The notes under the pieces are model-generated. The model was not told the origin of the DNA. It did no database searches and was given only the letters and a program-made list of their open reading frames with translations. The position numbers and the translations under genes were made by a program. 64,000 nucleotides of DNA. Origin: Epithemia pelagica. Taxonomy: Eukaryota > Bacillariophyta > Bacillariophyceae > Surirellales > Surirellaceae. Every line of letters starts with the position of its first letter. Position 1 is the first letter of the stretch. Positions 40,029 through 49,485 of the stretch are shown here, piece after piece. The stretch covers positions 2,790,001-2,854,000 of the forward strand of contig OX337232.1 of NCBI GenBank assembly GCA_946965045.2. Direction: 5' to 3'.

Positions 40029-43000
40029 TCATTCTGAACTCAGTCGAACAGGACGAGGGGAATAGATTGGTGTCACCGGGGCGAAATTCGGTCTTGCTAG
40101 GTTTGCCAGCTGGGTTGTGCGCGATCTTTGCGCAGATGTATGTGCTCTGTTGGCCGCAATTTGGTTGTTTGCATGTATCGCCAGGGACGAAACGATGGTG
40201 TGTGCCAGGGATGCTTTGGCGTAATGGGCGATTGTGTAGATGTTGGCTTCTGGATAGTGCAGTTTGGTGTCTTTGTTGGCTCGAGAGAGGATGTTGTCGG
40301 GAGCGTGTTCAACGTTCTGGTAAAGTGCGTATGCTGCTGGGTGTCGATTGCTTCGGGCGGCAGATTTGCCGAAGTGTGGATCGGTCCAGTCCGGCGGTTC
40401 AGCTGTGGAAAAGGGCAATGGGTGGTCGTGGTTGAAGAGAAGTCGGTTGGCAAAGTGGCCGAGCGATCCCAAGTGGTCCACTGTGAAGGGGATCAAGTAG
40501 ATACCATTCTGGAGTAAGTGTGTGGCGGTGTCCGGATCACGGCAGTATTTTGCCCTTGCCGCTTCGTGATGCGTCCTCGAGGCAACTTGTGCGATGAATT
40601 TGTGGTCGGACGGGTCTGGAAGGGGTGTTGGGGTCTGCGGAGGCGGAATTGTTACGTCAATGGCTACGTATCGGAACGGGTCATTTTGATGTGGTTGGGT
40701 GAGAAGCATGCCGACGTCGGCCGGGCGAATGTTGCGGCTGTGTTGTGGAGCCAAGCCCGGTGGCTCAAGGTGGACATCATGGAGTGAATCAACTGCTTTC
40801 GCGGCGGGCGCCGCATGGCGGAGGATGTCAAAAAGGGTGTCACGCACGGCGTTGGACAGTGCGGTTTTGGAGGCCTGGTTGCAATGAAAGAGGTGGTCGC
40901 CTGTTCGGTCAAGGGTCTTGCTGCAGCGGCATCGACTGTTGGTTTGGGTGTGGAGGAGTGGTAGCCGGAGTTTTCTACGTATTGCTGTCCGAAAGATTGG
41001 ATTGTCGAGTCGAAATCGTTCGGCGGGGCGTGGGAGGTGGAGTGCCATACTCGTCAACGGTGACAGGAGTGAAGGGAGGAATGCGCGTTGTGTGGGATCG
41101 GTGAGTTCGATCAGTCTGGGAATTACATGTTCTTTGAAGACATGGTTGAGTTGTCGGTTGTGGGTAGTATGATCGAAACGATCGGGGTCATGCAGTGTTT
41201 GGTCGGCGTATTCGGCATTGAAAAGTGACAGGCCTTTGCGGTAAGCTGTGATGGCCGGGTCTTCGCTATGTTCCCAGTTGATGTATTGTTGTTGGTGATG
41301 CGTTGGGACGGGGGAAGATTTGGACAGCGCCAGTTTGATTGCTCGTGCAGTTTGTGTAATGAGACGTGGGTATGCTGCTGCGGCGGCGTTGTGGTATCCC
41401 AGCCCTCCCAGTCGGTTGGGCAGGGAGGCAATGGTTGTTGTTTGTTCGGTTACGTCGGTTTCGACACACGAGGCGAGTGTGGACACAAACTTACCAATCA
41501 ACCGGTTGGTTGTTGCCGTGATTGGGCTTGTCCACAGGGTGGATCTCTGGTTGGCAGGTGGGTTGGCTTGGACGATATCGGCAGGTAGGAGGTGGAGAAT
41601 TGCCGGTATGAAGGAATACCGAAAAAGACTGCTTCTTGTTTGAAGGTCGTCTAGTTGGTTCAGTTTGTCTAGGTTGGTTTCCATCGTTTGGAGTCGTTCG
41701 CGGAGAAATTGTAGGGCAAATTGTGCCGAGCCGATGGGCTGTCCGAGGAAGCGGGTGCCTGAGGTCAGTTCTGGTGTATTTGGGTTGGCGGGACAGAGAA
41801 GGGTCAGTGCCTGTTGGAGGCATTGTTGGTGGTGGACGGGCAGTCTGTCCTTGGGGGATACCTGTGTGGTTGAGGTAAGAATCTTTGTTTTTGTGCCGTT
41901 GAGTTGGATTCCCATGGGCTCACCCAGCTGTTGAAACCGTTGAATGAACCAGTCGATATCCGGGTGGGGTAGGCAAATGGATGTATCATCCATAATCGAC
42001 GCCGTGTGCGCGATGCCGCCTTTGCCGTCGTCATAGTTATCGCCGTTGGCTGTTCTTGCCGCTGCCCTCGCGGCTTGTTCTTTGTTGATGCGATTTGTCA
42101 GTGCCAACAGAAGGAGGCATGAGAATAATGGGCTGAGAGGACAGCCCTGTGGGAATCCTTCCTCTTGGAGGAAGTAATCTGGATTGTGGTTTGCATCGAA
42201 GAACCATGATTGGCAAGGTTTGCCCGTGAGCAGGTCATAGAAGGGGACCAGTGGTGCGGTAGCTGGATCGTTGATGAGAATTTCGCGTGCTGCCGTCCTT
42301 GAAGTGTTGTTGAACATGTTGCAAAGGTCCAATAGGAGGAGGCTGCGTGATGGTAAGTTGTCTTCGTTGTCCCGGTGGATATATTTGTGGACGGCTGCCG
42401 TGGTGGTTTGGGCGACGAAATCCACGCCACCTGGAGTTTGAATTCTGTATTGTCCTCCCTTGAGGAGGATGGGCCGTACTGCATCAGTCATGTGTACTAA
42501 CGCTGTTTTTGCCGCGAGTCGTCGCAGGGCGATTCCGATGCCTATGGGCCGGAGTTTTTCCAAATTTGTCAGATCTTTGTGGAGGGCCAAGAAGTAGTTT
42601 CCCGCTAGGAGTGTTTGGATTGTTGTTGGTATTTGTCCCGTAACAATCAACTGGGTCAGTGCCATGAGGTTGGAGAAGTATGGTCTGGTGGCGTCAGGTG
42701 TGTTTGCTGTTTTATGCAACGCCATTGAGACGAGTGCGTCCGTGCAAGTGGCGTACGGGCCCGAGGCGGTTCCCGGTTTCATTTGGCGCAAGGACAGTTC
42801 GAAAAGGTCCTTGGTGAGTTGCAAGTGTTGTCTTGCTGGTGGCGGAGATTGCACAGTTCCTGTTGCTCTTGTTCCTGGTGGGGGGTTCCGCCGTTTCGGA
42901 AACAGTTCTTCTTGTATTCTTGCAATCCGTGGCGGGGTGAGTTTTGCTGTGGGCATATGCGACATCAAGCGCTTGTACGCTGTCGTGTAATTTCCGACGT

Positions 43001-43856
43001 TTGCTGCGTGTTGAGCAGACTTCAGTCTGTTCGGGGGCAGTTGTGTCGTCGTTTGTGGTTGTTGGTGGTGTCTTGACGGTTTCTTTGGTTTGTTTCTGTT
43101 GGTGTGCCGGTGGTTGGTCGGCAGTGGTTGTGGGTTCCAGGTCATTTCGTGTAATTCTTTGATCCGGCCATTCTTGAAGAGGCTTACTCGTGTGCGGAGG
43201 GCGTCGGAGTGTGTCCTGTGTACGGTTCCTTTGATAGGTGCGAGTAACAGGGGTTCAAGCAGCACCAGAAGTTTCCAAAACGGGGTGCTGTCATTGTTCC
43301 ATGCTGGTGGTTGGTCGTCGCGGAGGACAGAGGGGTGTAGTTCCGGGGTGGATTCCAGTACCCATGAAACGACGGTGTTGTAACAGACGAAAAACTCTCG
43401 ACGCAGTGGGTGCTTGAGTTTGTGCCAAGTGGTGCGGCGAAAGGGTGGTGGCTGGGGTTGGAGTTGGTGTAGCCAGGCTATGCTCTCTTTCCAGTGTGCT
43501 TGTGCCTGTGGGGATAGATGTCGGTAGGTGGTTGTAACTAGGTCGATGTTTGTTTTTTTCCTACTATGTTTTGTTGTTATATGTTGTTTGAGGTGCCTTG
43601 GTGTGGTGTAGATGGTGCTGGGAGTGTCGCAGTGGCGGCAAATGTGGAAACTGTGAGTTGTGCAGTATTCAGGGGTCATGTAGTCGGTTGGTGACGTTTC
43701 TTTGTGTTGGGTGATGAGGTGCTCTTTAAGAGCCGCCTGTGGTTTTCTGTTGATTGTTGGCACCTGCCAGTTGCAGTTGGGGACTGGGCAGTGCCGTATT
43801 CGTTGTGCCTGCCTACTCATTTGGCTCCTTGGCCCATGTATCATGCGGGACCACAT
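40029..43856 (-). CDS. Retrotransposon ORF2: zinc fingers, reverse transcriptase, RLE nuclease, 1275 aa
   Basis: Two C2H2 fingers near residues 23-50 (CPVPNC ... HLITQH) and 73-98 (CRHC ... HITTKH) probably bind DNA. The reverse transcriptase core has LEKLRPIGIGIALRRLAAK, LLLLDLCNMFNNTSR, EEGFPQGCPLSPLFSCLL and the catalytic IMDDTSIC, followed by GIQLNGTKTK. The C-terminus has a CRC ... DHLFHC cluster and a restriction-like endonuclease: RPADVGM, YVAIDVTIP and a Lys in AARAKYC. Such enzymes nick the target and prime reverse transcription there. The ATG at 43856 lies inside ORF1; another ATG (MSRQAQRIRHC) overlaps the ORF1 stop as ATGAGTAG, suggesting termination-reinitiation. Confidence 0.9.
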   Translation of the reverse strand: MWSRMIHGPRSQMSRQAQRIRHCPVPNCNWQVPTINRKPQAALKEHLITQHKETSPTDYMTPEYCTTHSFHICRHCDTPSTIYTTPRHLKQHITTKHSRKKTNIDLVTTTYRHLSPQAQAHWKESIAWLHQLQPQPPPFRRTTWHKLKHPLRREFFVCYNTVVSWVLESTPELHPSVLRDDQPPAWNNDSTPFWKLLVLLEPLLLAPIKGTVHRTHSDALRTRVSLFKNGRIKELHEMTWNPQPLPTNHRHTNRNKPKKPSRHHQQPQTTTQLPPNRLKSAQHAANVGNYTTAYKRLMSHMPTAKLTPPRIARIQEELFPKRRNPPPGTRATGTVQSPPPARQHLQLTKDLFELSLRQMKPGTASGPYATCTDALVSMALHKTANTPDATRPYFSNLMALTQLIVTGQIPTTIQTLLAGNYFLALHKDLTNLEKLRPIGIGIALRRLAAKTALVHMTDAVRPILLKGGQYRIQTPGGVDFVAQTTTAAVHKYIHRDNEDNLPSRSLLLLDLCNMFNNTSRTAAREILINDPATAPLVPFYDLLTGKPCQSWFFDANHNPDYFLQEEGFPQGCPLSPLFSCLLLLALTNRINKEQAARAAARTANGDNYDDGKGGIAHTASIMDDTSICLPHPDIDWFIQRFQQLGEPMGIQLNGTKTKILTSTTQVSPKDRLPVHHQQCLQQALTLLCPANPNTPELTSGTRFLGQPIGSAQFALQFLRERLQTMETNLDKLNQLDDLQTRSSLFRYSFIPAILHLLPADIVQANPPANQRSTLWTSPITATTNRLIGKFVSTLASCVETDVTEQTTTIASLPNRLGGLGYHNAAAAAYPRLITQTARAIKLALSKSSPVPTHHQQQYINWEHSEDPAITAYRKGLSLFNAEYADQTLHDPDRFDHTTHNRQLNHVFKEHVIPRLIELTDPTQRAFLPSLLSPLTSMALHLPRPAERFRLDNPIFRTAIRRKLRLPLLHTQTNSRCRCSKTLDRTGDHLFHCNQASKTALSNAVRDTLFDILRHAAPAAKAVDSLHDVHLEPPGLAPQHSRNIRPADVGMLLTQPHQNDPFRYVAIDVTIPPPQTPTPLPDPSDHKFIAQVASRTHHEAARAKYCRDPDTATHLLQNGIYLIPFTVDHLGSLGHFANRLLFNHDHPLPFSTAEPPDWTDPHFGKSAARSNRHPAAYALYQNVEHAPDNILSRANKDTKLHYPEANIYTIAHYAKASLAHTIVSSLAIHANNQIAANRAHTSAQRSRTTQLANLARPNFAPVTPIYSPRPVRLSSE

Positions 43857-46800
43857 GGCCGGTGCGGGTGCCGGCGATGGTGGGAGGACCCGTCTCTACC
43901 AACGACTGGGCGTACTCCCACGCATCTTGCGCGTCTGTGTCCGTTGCAAAGGACCTTGTGTTTTCCAGATACCTCCTGATTTCTGGGAGGCGGGATGGGT
44001 TGTTTTCTCGGACGTACGAGAATATCATTGCGATTTCATCACCGGTCGGGGCGGATTGTCCGTTGTGGTGGTCGTCCTCTGGTGTAAGCAACGAGTGGGA
44101 GTGGTTGTCCCATTCGTCGGCGTCAGCCATCTCCTCGTCTTCGTCGTTGGAGTTGCGGCTTTGGTTGTGGTTGCTTTCGACGTTGTCGTCGTCGGACAGT
44201 TCGTCGGCCAAGTCGTCATATTGGTTTGCTCGTTTTTTGGCTTTTGGTTTTCCGTCGTCTGGGTGTGTTGGGTTCTGCAACTGTGGGGATTTGGCTATAA
44301 CAGTCTGCCAATCGGTACCGTCGTCGTATGGGTCCGATTTCTCGCTGTGGTCGCTGGAGTCGTGGTTTGGTGCTGCTCGTTTTGTTGGTGGTGGTGTTCC
44401 CGGGGGGCTTGCGCGATTTGTTTTTCCGCGGTTGGTAGGTTTCCGACGTAAGAGTCGGTCGGTGAACTCGAGAAGGCGTGAAGTGTGGCTCGACGGCGTT
44501 GAGTTGCCTTGTTGTTGGGTGGTGGACTCTGGGGAGGGGGGAGTCGCGGCAATTGCGGCCAGCGAAGGGAGAAGTATGTTGGTTGGGAATCCATTGTGCT
44601 GCCGAATGGTCGTTCCGTTCAGGTGGTGTGTGTCGGGAGTACGACGCAGATACAATGTGTACGCTTGGGGGGAGGGGTCTTCGTTGCAGAACTCAGGGAA
44701 GAGTGCAACGAATTCTTCCATGTCCTTAAGTTGTGCCCACTCGTCATCCGTTGCCTCGTGGTTGATGTGCCTAAGTTTTATTTTGATGCATGCGCCAAAA
44801 TATTGGTCGACATCCTTGAGTGCTTCCAGTGTTGTTGTCCTGGTGGTTTGGTTCTTTGGCATTGGAAGAAGTTGGATCGTGTTGTCTGTCCATTCCATTT
44901 CCATTCCTCGGTTCGATGCCCGAAAGGCGTTGTAGGAACGAAGCAGGGCTTCGAAGTTGCTGCGTGAGGACGCTGCTAGGTAGATGACTTGGACCTGTCC
45001 ACGTTGTTTGGACTTTAGGTCGCCACTAAAGGTGCCCCCTCGACATCCAATATGGTCGAAGAAGTCGTCGCCTTGTAGTTTTTTCGGTAGGTGGGGGTAG
45101 AGGCATTCACGGATGGCGAGGGCCAGGTCCATAAAGCCGCGTCGGTGTTTTACCGCCATCGCTGGAACACCGACGATGATGCCGAACGTGTCGCTGGTGC
45201 GGTTGTTGCATGCTGGGACATAAACGTGAATCTGGTCGTACCGGGGGTTGACCGTGGGGTTTGACTGCGCCGTACCAGGGCGGAGAATGTATTGGTACCC
45301 GTATTCGTCGAAGAGGAAGTCGGACTGGTGGTGGCGATGCCAGAGTTGGAGGGCAAAACGTAGCCCTTGTTCGGTGAAGACTTCGGTGTCGAATTGGTCG
45401 TTGGCGGGGGCGGGCGACAGGGTCATGTGGAAGGTGGATGTGTGTCCTCCTCGGGGACGGTTGGGACTTTCGTTTTGGTTGCGCCCGGTGGGGCGTCCTG
45501 ATTGTTTTGTTTCGATGAAATCCATCGAATGCACTTGCAACCACATTGGGTCTTCTCGTTTATTGTGGTGTTGGAACACGTGGTTGAAGTGTTCAGTGAG
45601 TGACTCTTCCGTCAGGCGGGGGAGCGTGGCTTCCACCTGTGGATTGGGGTTGTGATTCACCGCCACATGAAGGTGAATCAAGATTGCCGGCTCTTGGGCT
45701 GGCGGTTTCTTCGTTTTCGGGGCTGGCGACTTGCGGTACGGATTGTGGATGGGGGTGGTGGTTTCGTTGTTCGGCTCGCTGTTGGTTGGCCCGTTGTGGT
45801 TTTCTTCGTCGTTGGGTTCGTCGGTGGGGGGTTGGTTGGTCTCGGTGGAGTCCTTGTTGTCTTCGCCCCCTGTATTGGCGGCGATGTTGTAGTGGGTGGC
45901 TGGGATTGGCTGGGTGTGGTTGCCGGCGGAGTCTTTGGCTTGGTGTTTGTCGTCTTTGTGGGTGTTGGTGTTGTCGTTGGATTGATTTTTGTCATTTTTA
46001 TGGTTGTTGGTGTTTTCGTTGGTTTGGTTTTTGTCGTTTTTCTGGTTGGTTTGATGGGAGAGTTCGGTGCCGGTGTTGGTGTGTTGGTTGCTGCCGTCGT
46101 GGTGTTTGTGGGTGTTCTTCTCTGGGGTGATGGTGGTGGCGTCGGTGAGGTGTTGCTGCTCGGCGGCGGGGGGTTCCATGGTCGGAGAATGGTTGCGCGA
46201 GGGCTTTCCGGACGACTTGTAGGTGGGAGATCTCTTGGTTGTCACCGCAGGGGCGAGTTTGTTGCCGCGGTGGGCAGGCGGACGGCCAAGGGTAGGCTTG
46301 GAGTGGACGTGCATGGTGCTGGTGGGCGGGTCGGAGGACTGGGGACTGCGGGAGCAGGCTGGTAACTTGGGAAAGACTGGGTTTTCCAAAGTTGTGCGCT
46401 TGGTTTGTCGTCTCTTGGAGTCATTTGGTCGGTCATTTCGTTGGTGGCTTGGTGTTGGTGTCGCTGGTCCGCGTGGCTGCAGCAGGCGGGTGTCTGTTTG
46501 GGTAGTGGTTGATCTTGTTGGTTTCTGAGCACTTGGTGGCGCTTGTTGGTTAGGGTTGCTTCCGGGGAGTGTTGGGATGGCGAAGTGTACCGTGTCCATG
46601 GTGTCGGCATTCGGTTTGTCTGCCTTTTGGGTGGTGTGTTGGCCCGTGGCCTCGGTGTTTTGTTGTTCTGTGGTTTTCGGCGTGTGGACGAATTCGTGTT
46701 GGTCCGAGTGACCGTTCTGTCGTTTGGGCCTTTTGGGCCCGGCTGCGGCTGGTTGGGTTCTTTGGCCATGGGCCGGGTTGCCGTTCGGTGGTAGTTGGTT

Positions 46801-47004
46801 TTGTTTGGTTTTTCGCAGACGAGGTAGAAGTTCCATGACGAGTGGAAGAGTCGCCTTGCTTGCCCAGGCTGTCTCGGGACATGTGGGTTCGGTTTGGGGG
46901 ATTGATCGGCATTTCGGTCGTGGTTGAACCATAGGTCGTGCAGTTTGAGCCGAGTTTGACCATGGCGGGTCCGCGGGGCGCGCCGTTTGCGGCGCGGCCG
47001 TCAT
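43813..47004 (-). CDS. Retrotransposon ORF1 protein, 1063 aa
   Basis: First ATG at 47004 (MTAAPQTARPADPP); the frame is open further to a TTG at 47136. The N-terminal 430 residues are Pro/Thr/Asn/Lys-rich, with NENTNNHKNDKNQ-type repeats, and probably disordered. Residues of about 430-860 look folded: EPAILIHLHVAVNH, LTEESLTEHFNHVFQHHN, FGIIVGVPAMAVKHRRGF, GQVQVIYLAASSRSNFEALL and YTLYLRRTPD. The C-terminal part is acidic/Ser-rich. No CCHC knuckle or known ORF1 domain is evident, so the fold is unassigned. By analogy it may bind element RNA; that is inference from position. Confidence 0.75.
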   Translation of the reverse strand: MTAAPQTARPADPPWSNSAQTARPMVQPRPKCRSIPQTEPTCPETAWASKATLPLVMELLPRLRKTKQNQLPPNGNPAHGQRTQPAAAGPKRPKRQNGHSDQHEFVHTPKTTEQQNTEATGQHTTQKADKPNADTMDTVHFAIPTLPGSNPNQQAPPSAQKPTRSTTTQTDTRLLQPRGPATPTPSHQRNDRPNDSKRRQTKRTTLENPVFPKLPACSRSPQSSDPPTSTMHVHSKPTLGRPPAHRGNKLAPAVTTKRSPTYKSSGKPSRNHSPTMEPPAAEQQHLTDATTITPEKNTHKHHDGSNQHTNTGTELSHQTNQKNDKNQTNENTNNHKNDKNQSNDNTNTHKDDKHQAKDSAGNHTQPIPATHYNIAANTGGEDNKDSTETNQPPTDEPNDEENHNGPTNSEPNNETTTPIHNPYRKSPAPKTKKPPAQEPAILIHLHVAVNHNPNPQVEATLPRLTEESLTEHFNHVFQHHNKREDPMWLQVHSMDFIETKQSGRPTGRNQNESPNRPRGGHTSTFHMTLSPAPANDQFDTEVFTEQGLRFALQLWHRHHQSDFLFDEYGYQYILRPGTAQSNPTVNPRYDQIHVYVPACNNRTSDTFGIIVGVPAMAVKHRRGFMDLALAIRECLYPHLPKKLQGDDFFDHIGCRGGTFSGDLKSKQRGQVQVIYLAASSRSNFEALLRSYNAFRASNRGMEMEWTDNTIQLLPMPKNQTTRTTTLEALKDVDQYFGACIKIKLRHINHEATDDEWAQLKDMEEFVALFPEFCNEDPSPQAYTLYLRRTPDTHHLNGTTIRQHNGFPTNILLPSLAAIAATPPSPESTTQQQGNSTPSSHTSRLLEFTDRLLRRKPTNRGKTNRASPPGTPPPTKRAAPNHDSSDHSEKSDPYDDGTDWQTVIAKSPQLQNPTHPDDGKPKAKKRANQYDDLADELSDDDNVESNHNQSRNSNDEDEEMADADEWDNHSHSLLTPEDDHHNGQSAPTGDEIAMIFSYVRENNPSRLPEIRRYLENTRSFATDTDAQDAWEYAQSLVETGPPTIAGTRTGHVVPHDTWAKEPNE

Positions 47005-47397
47005 CCGCGGCAGGTTTAGGCAGGAAAGGGGCGGCGCAGTCTCGGCAAGGCGTTGATGTCGGCCCCAGAGTAGTTCACAGGATGGTTTCTTTGTTGTGTT
47101 CGGTTCAAAGTTCGGTTTTTTTTTTATTTTCCCCAAGAACGGATGTGGGGCTTGGGGCTTGGGTTCCTGATTTAGTCTTGGTCTTGTTTTGGTCTTGATA
47201 CCGCTGGGAGTGATCCGGTCATCGACTCAAACGCGACCAAAAGGAGTGGTCGATGACGTCACCTTAGGCTCATTTTTTTGTCACAAGGAGATCTTCATTA
47301 GACAACTGCATCTTGAGTCTTGACGTTAAGATTTAAGGTACCAGGCACTATCTCTTCGTTGCTCCAAGGACCACCAGTAAGATACTAACAACGTACC
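47005..47397. other. Retroelement 5' flank and desaturase promoter region
   Basis: The element 5' UTR probably reaches 47136 or a little beyond; the remainder is upstream of the desaturase ATG. The boundary is not resolved. Confidence 0.35.
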
Positions 47398-48908
47398 ATG
47401 TGTGAGCAAGAGAGAACGAGGTTTCCGCCGGATTCCATGCCACACCGTTCGGCCACACCGACGGAACGTCCGGACTACACAAGGGACGAGGTGAGGAAAC
47501 ACAAGACAGTCTCGGATGCGTGGGTGATTTACCGAAACAAGGTTTACAACATTTCGGAATGGTACGAGCATCCAGGGGGTGCCGTCATTTTCTCCTGTTC
47601 CGGTCAAGACATTACCGATGTGTTTCCAGCCATGCATTCCCCTGCCGCGTATGCGCGGATGGAGCCCTTGTGCATTGGGAATCTCGTCGAATCCAATGCC
47701 GTGACAAAAGGAACCAAGGAACATCGACAAATGGAATTTGAAAAGGCCTATCGCAAGTTGCGAAGTGACTTGGTCGCCATGGGCTTGTTCAAGCCCTTGC
47801 GATGGTATTATGTGTACAAAATGGCATCCACCTTTGCCTTGGGAGTAGTGGCTGTCTACTGTATTCTCTTCTTTGAGTCAGCGTGGATACATGTATTGGG
47901 TGCCACACTACTGGGACTTTACTTTCAACAGAGTGCTTGGATCTCGCACTTTTTGCTGCATCATCAGGTATTTACCAATCGTCGGTATGCCGATTACTGG
48001 GCTTTGATATGGGCCAATGTCATGGAGGGATATTCCATGCAATGGTGGAAAAACAAACATGCCGAACATCACGCTGTTACCAACATGGAAGATTCCTCTC
48101 CGGGTGCGCAAGATGGAGACCCCGATTTGGATACCATGCCCGTCTTGGCATGGAGTCTCTATCAAATTAAATTGTACTTTGACTCGCTGGCCAAGGATAC
48201 AACGACAGGTTCAGAGAATGAGACAGGGCAGACTCCATCTCCGCTGATTCAATTTCTGATCAAACACCAAGCCTACACTTTCTTCTTCGTATTGCTACTG
48301 GCTCGATTGTCATGGATGAATGAATCCTTCAAGGTAGCTTTTGAACTGGGAGGCCCTACCAACAATATGGTCTTGGAGATTCAAAGAATGGGCCTTCGAT
48401 ATCCACGGCTGGAAAAGGTGGGTATTCTGGCCCATTATCTATGGACGGCGTGTGTGGCAAGTCATTTTGGACAATGGTCGCTCTGGTCACGGCCTGGTTG
48501 TATCTTGTCATGACGGCCACCTGTGGCTTTTTTCTGGCCGTCACCTTTGTGTTGGGACACAATGCCATGGGCTTGTATCCCGCAGGTGCCTCACAACGAC
48601 CCGACTTTTGTACTCTCCAAGCCAATACCTGTCGCCATGTCAATACCGGTCGTGGGTTGGAAAAAGTGTGGTGGGATTGGTTCAATGGAGCCTTTCAAAA
48701 TCATATTGATCATCATCTGTTCCCACTCATGCCTCGACCCAATCTCGCCCGGGCGCATCCCTACATTCAAAGTTTTTGTCAGGAATGGAATGTGCCCTAT
48801 CATGAAACAACCATGATGGGTGGGATTCGAGAAATTTTGCACCATTTGAATCAAGTGGCCGGAGATTTTGTCCTGGAGTTTGTTCAAGAGGGTCCCGGTA
48901 TGATGTAG
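47398..48908 (+). pseudogene. Front-end (delta-6-type) fatty acid desaturase, single-base frameshift
   Basis: Membrane di-iron desaturase with an N-terminal cytochrome b5 domain (HPGG 58-61, second haem His in AMHSP). His box 1 is HFLLHH (184-189) and box 2 is HAEHH (221-225). The frame breaks after VASHF near the T-run 48465-48468. The next frame gives MVALVTAWLY then TATCGFFLAV, GHNAMG and box 3 HIDHHLFP. Adding one T to the run restores an alignment of exact length with Phaeodactylum delta-6 desaturase as I remember it. Box 3 normally begins with Gln (QxxHH); here it is His (CAT 48702-48704). The product would introduce a double bond near the carboxyl end in polyunsaturated fatty acid synthesis at the ER. 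Either a real lesion or a sequencing error. Confidence 0.85.
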
Positions 48909-49485
48909 GGACGACGAGAAGGTGGGAGCAATCATGCTTCCAAAACGATAGAGATAGAAAGGATAGAAATGATGTCTAAAGAGGATTATTCATGGTTGCT
49001 ACCATGAGACGAGAGTGGAGCTACTCTTACTTAACTTACTTACTCCTACTCCTAGCTGGCTAGGCTTGCATTTGTGTTGGATAGAGGACATAGCAACCTG
49101 TGCTTCATAGGTACGTCAGACAGCGACGAGACCGTGCGAACTGCAGACTGCAGAACGAACTCCAACGCGACATTCGCATGTGTGTCTTCGGCATTCGACA
49201 ATCGGCATTCAGTGCCATCTTGTCTTCCATTCAAAAGACACGCCAAAGGTTGTCATTTCATCGATCATACTGATTGTCGACGACAAACAGATTGTGTTAG
49301 ATATCCCTATTGAAAAGTCGTATCATCTCGATCTGTGATACCTCTTTAATTTGCACCAAGACCACACATTTGAGCTTGCTCTCGTCACAGCGTGATTGTG
49401 GGCTGTTCACAGGCCCTTCTCATCTCATATTATTTTATACAAGAAAGAACTGTTGTTTCATCGAGTCAAAACTCAACTTACCAAG
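48909..49485. other. Intergenic
   Basis: 3' flank of the desaturase and upstream region of the repeat-protein gene. No gene seen. Confidence 0.4.

Larger units (their letters stand above)
40029..47136 (-). mobile_element. Non-LTR retrotransposon with restriction-like endonuclease, two overlapping ORFs
   Basis: ORF1 (43813-47004) and ORF2 (40029-43856) overlap by 44 nt. ORF2 has N-terminal C2H2 fingers, reverse transcriptase and a C-terminal CCHC plus PD-(D/E)XK nuclease, the layout of R2/NeSL/HERO-type elements. Both ORFs are intact, so the copy may be young. Exact ends and target duplication were not determined. Confidence 0.85.

Noticed and set aside
43702-46838. Several long plus-strand frames (up to 393 aa) opposite the retrotransposon ORF1
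   Set aside because: They are antisense to an intact ORF of an element with clear domains and show Val/Leu/Gly-rich, Ser/Trp-biased composition typical of reverse-strand translation.
48441-48513. Intron at the desaturase frame break
   Set aside because: The only GT...AG that restores frame near the break is 8 bp long. A one-base indel in the T-run aligns exactly with family length.
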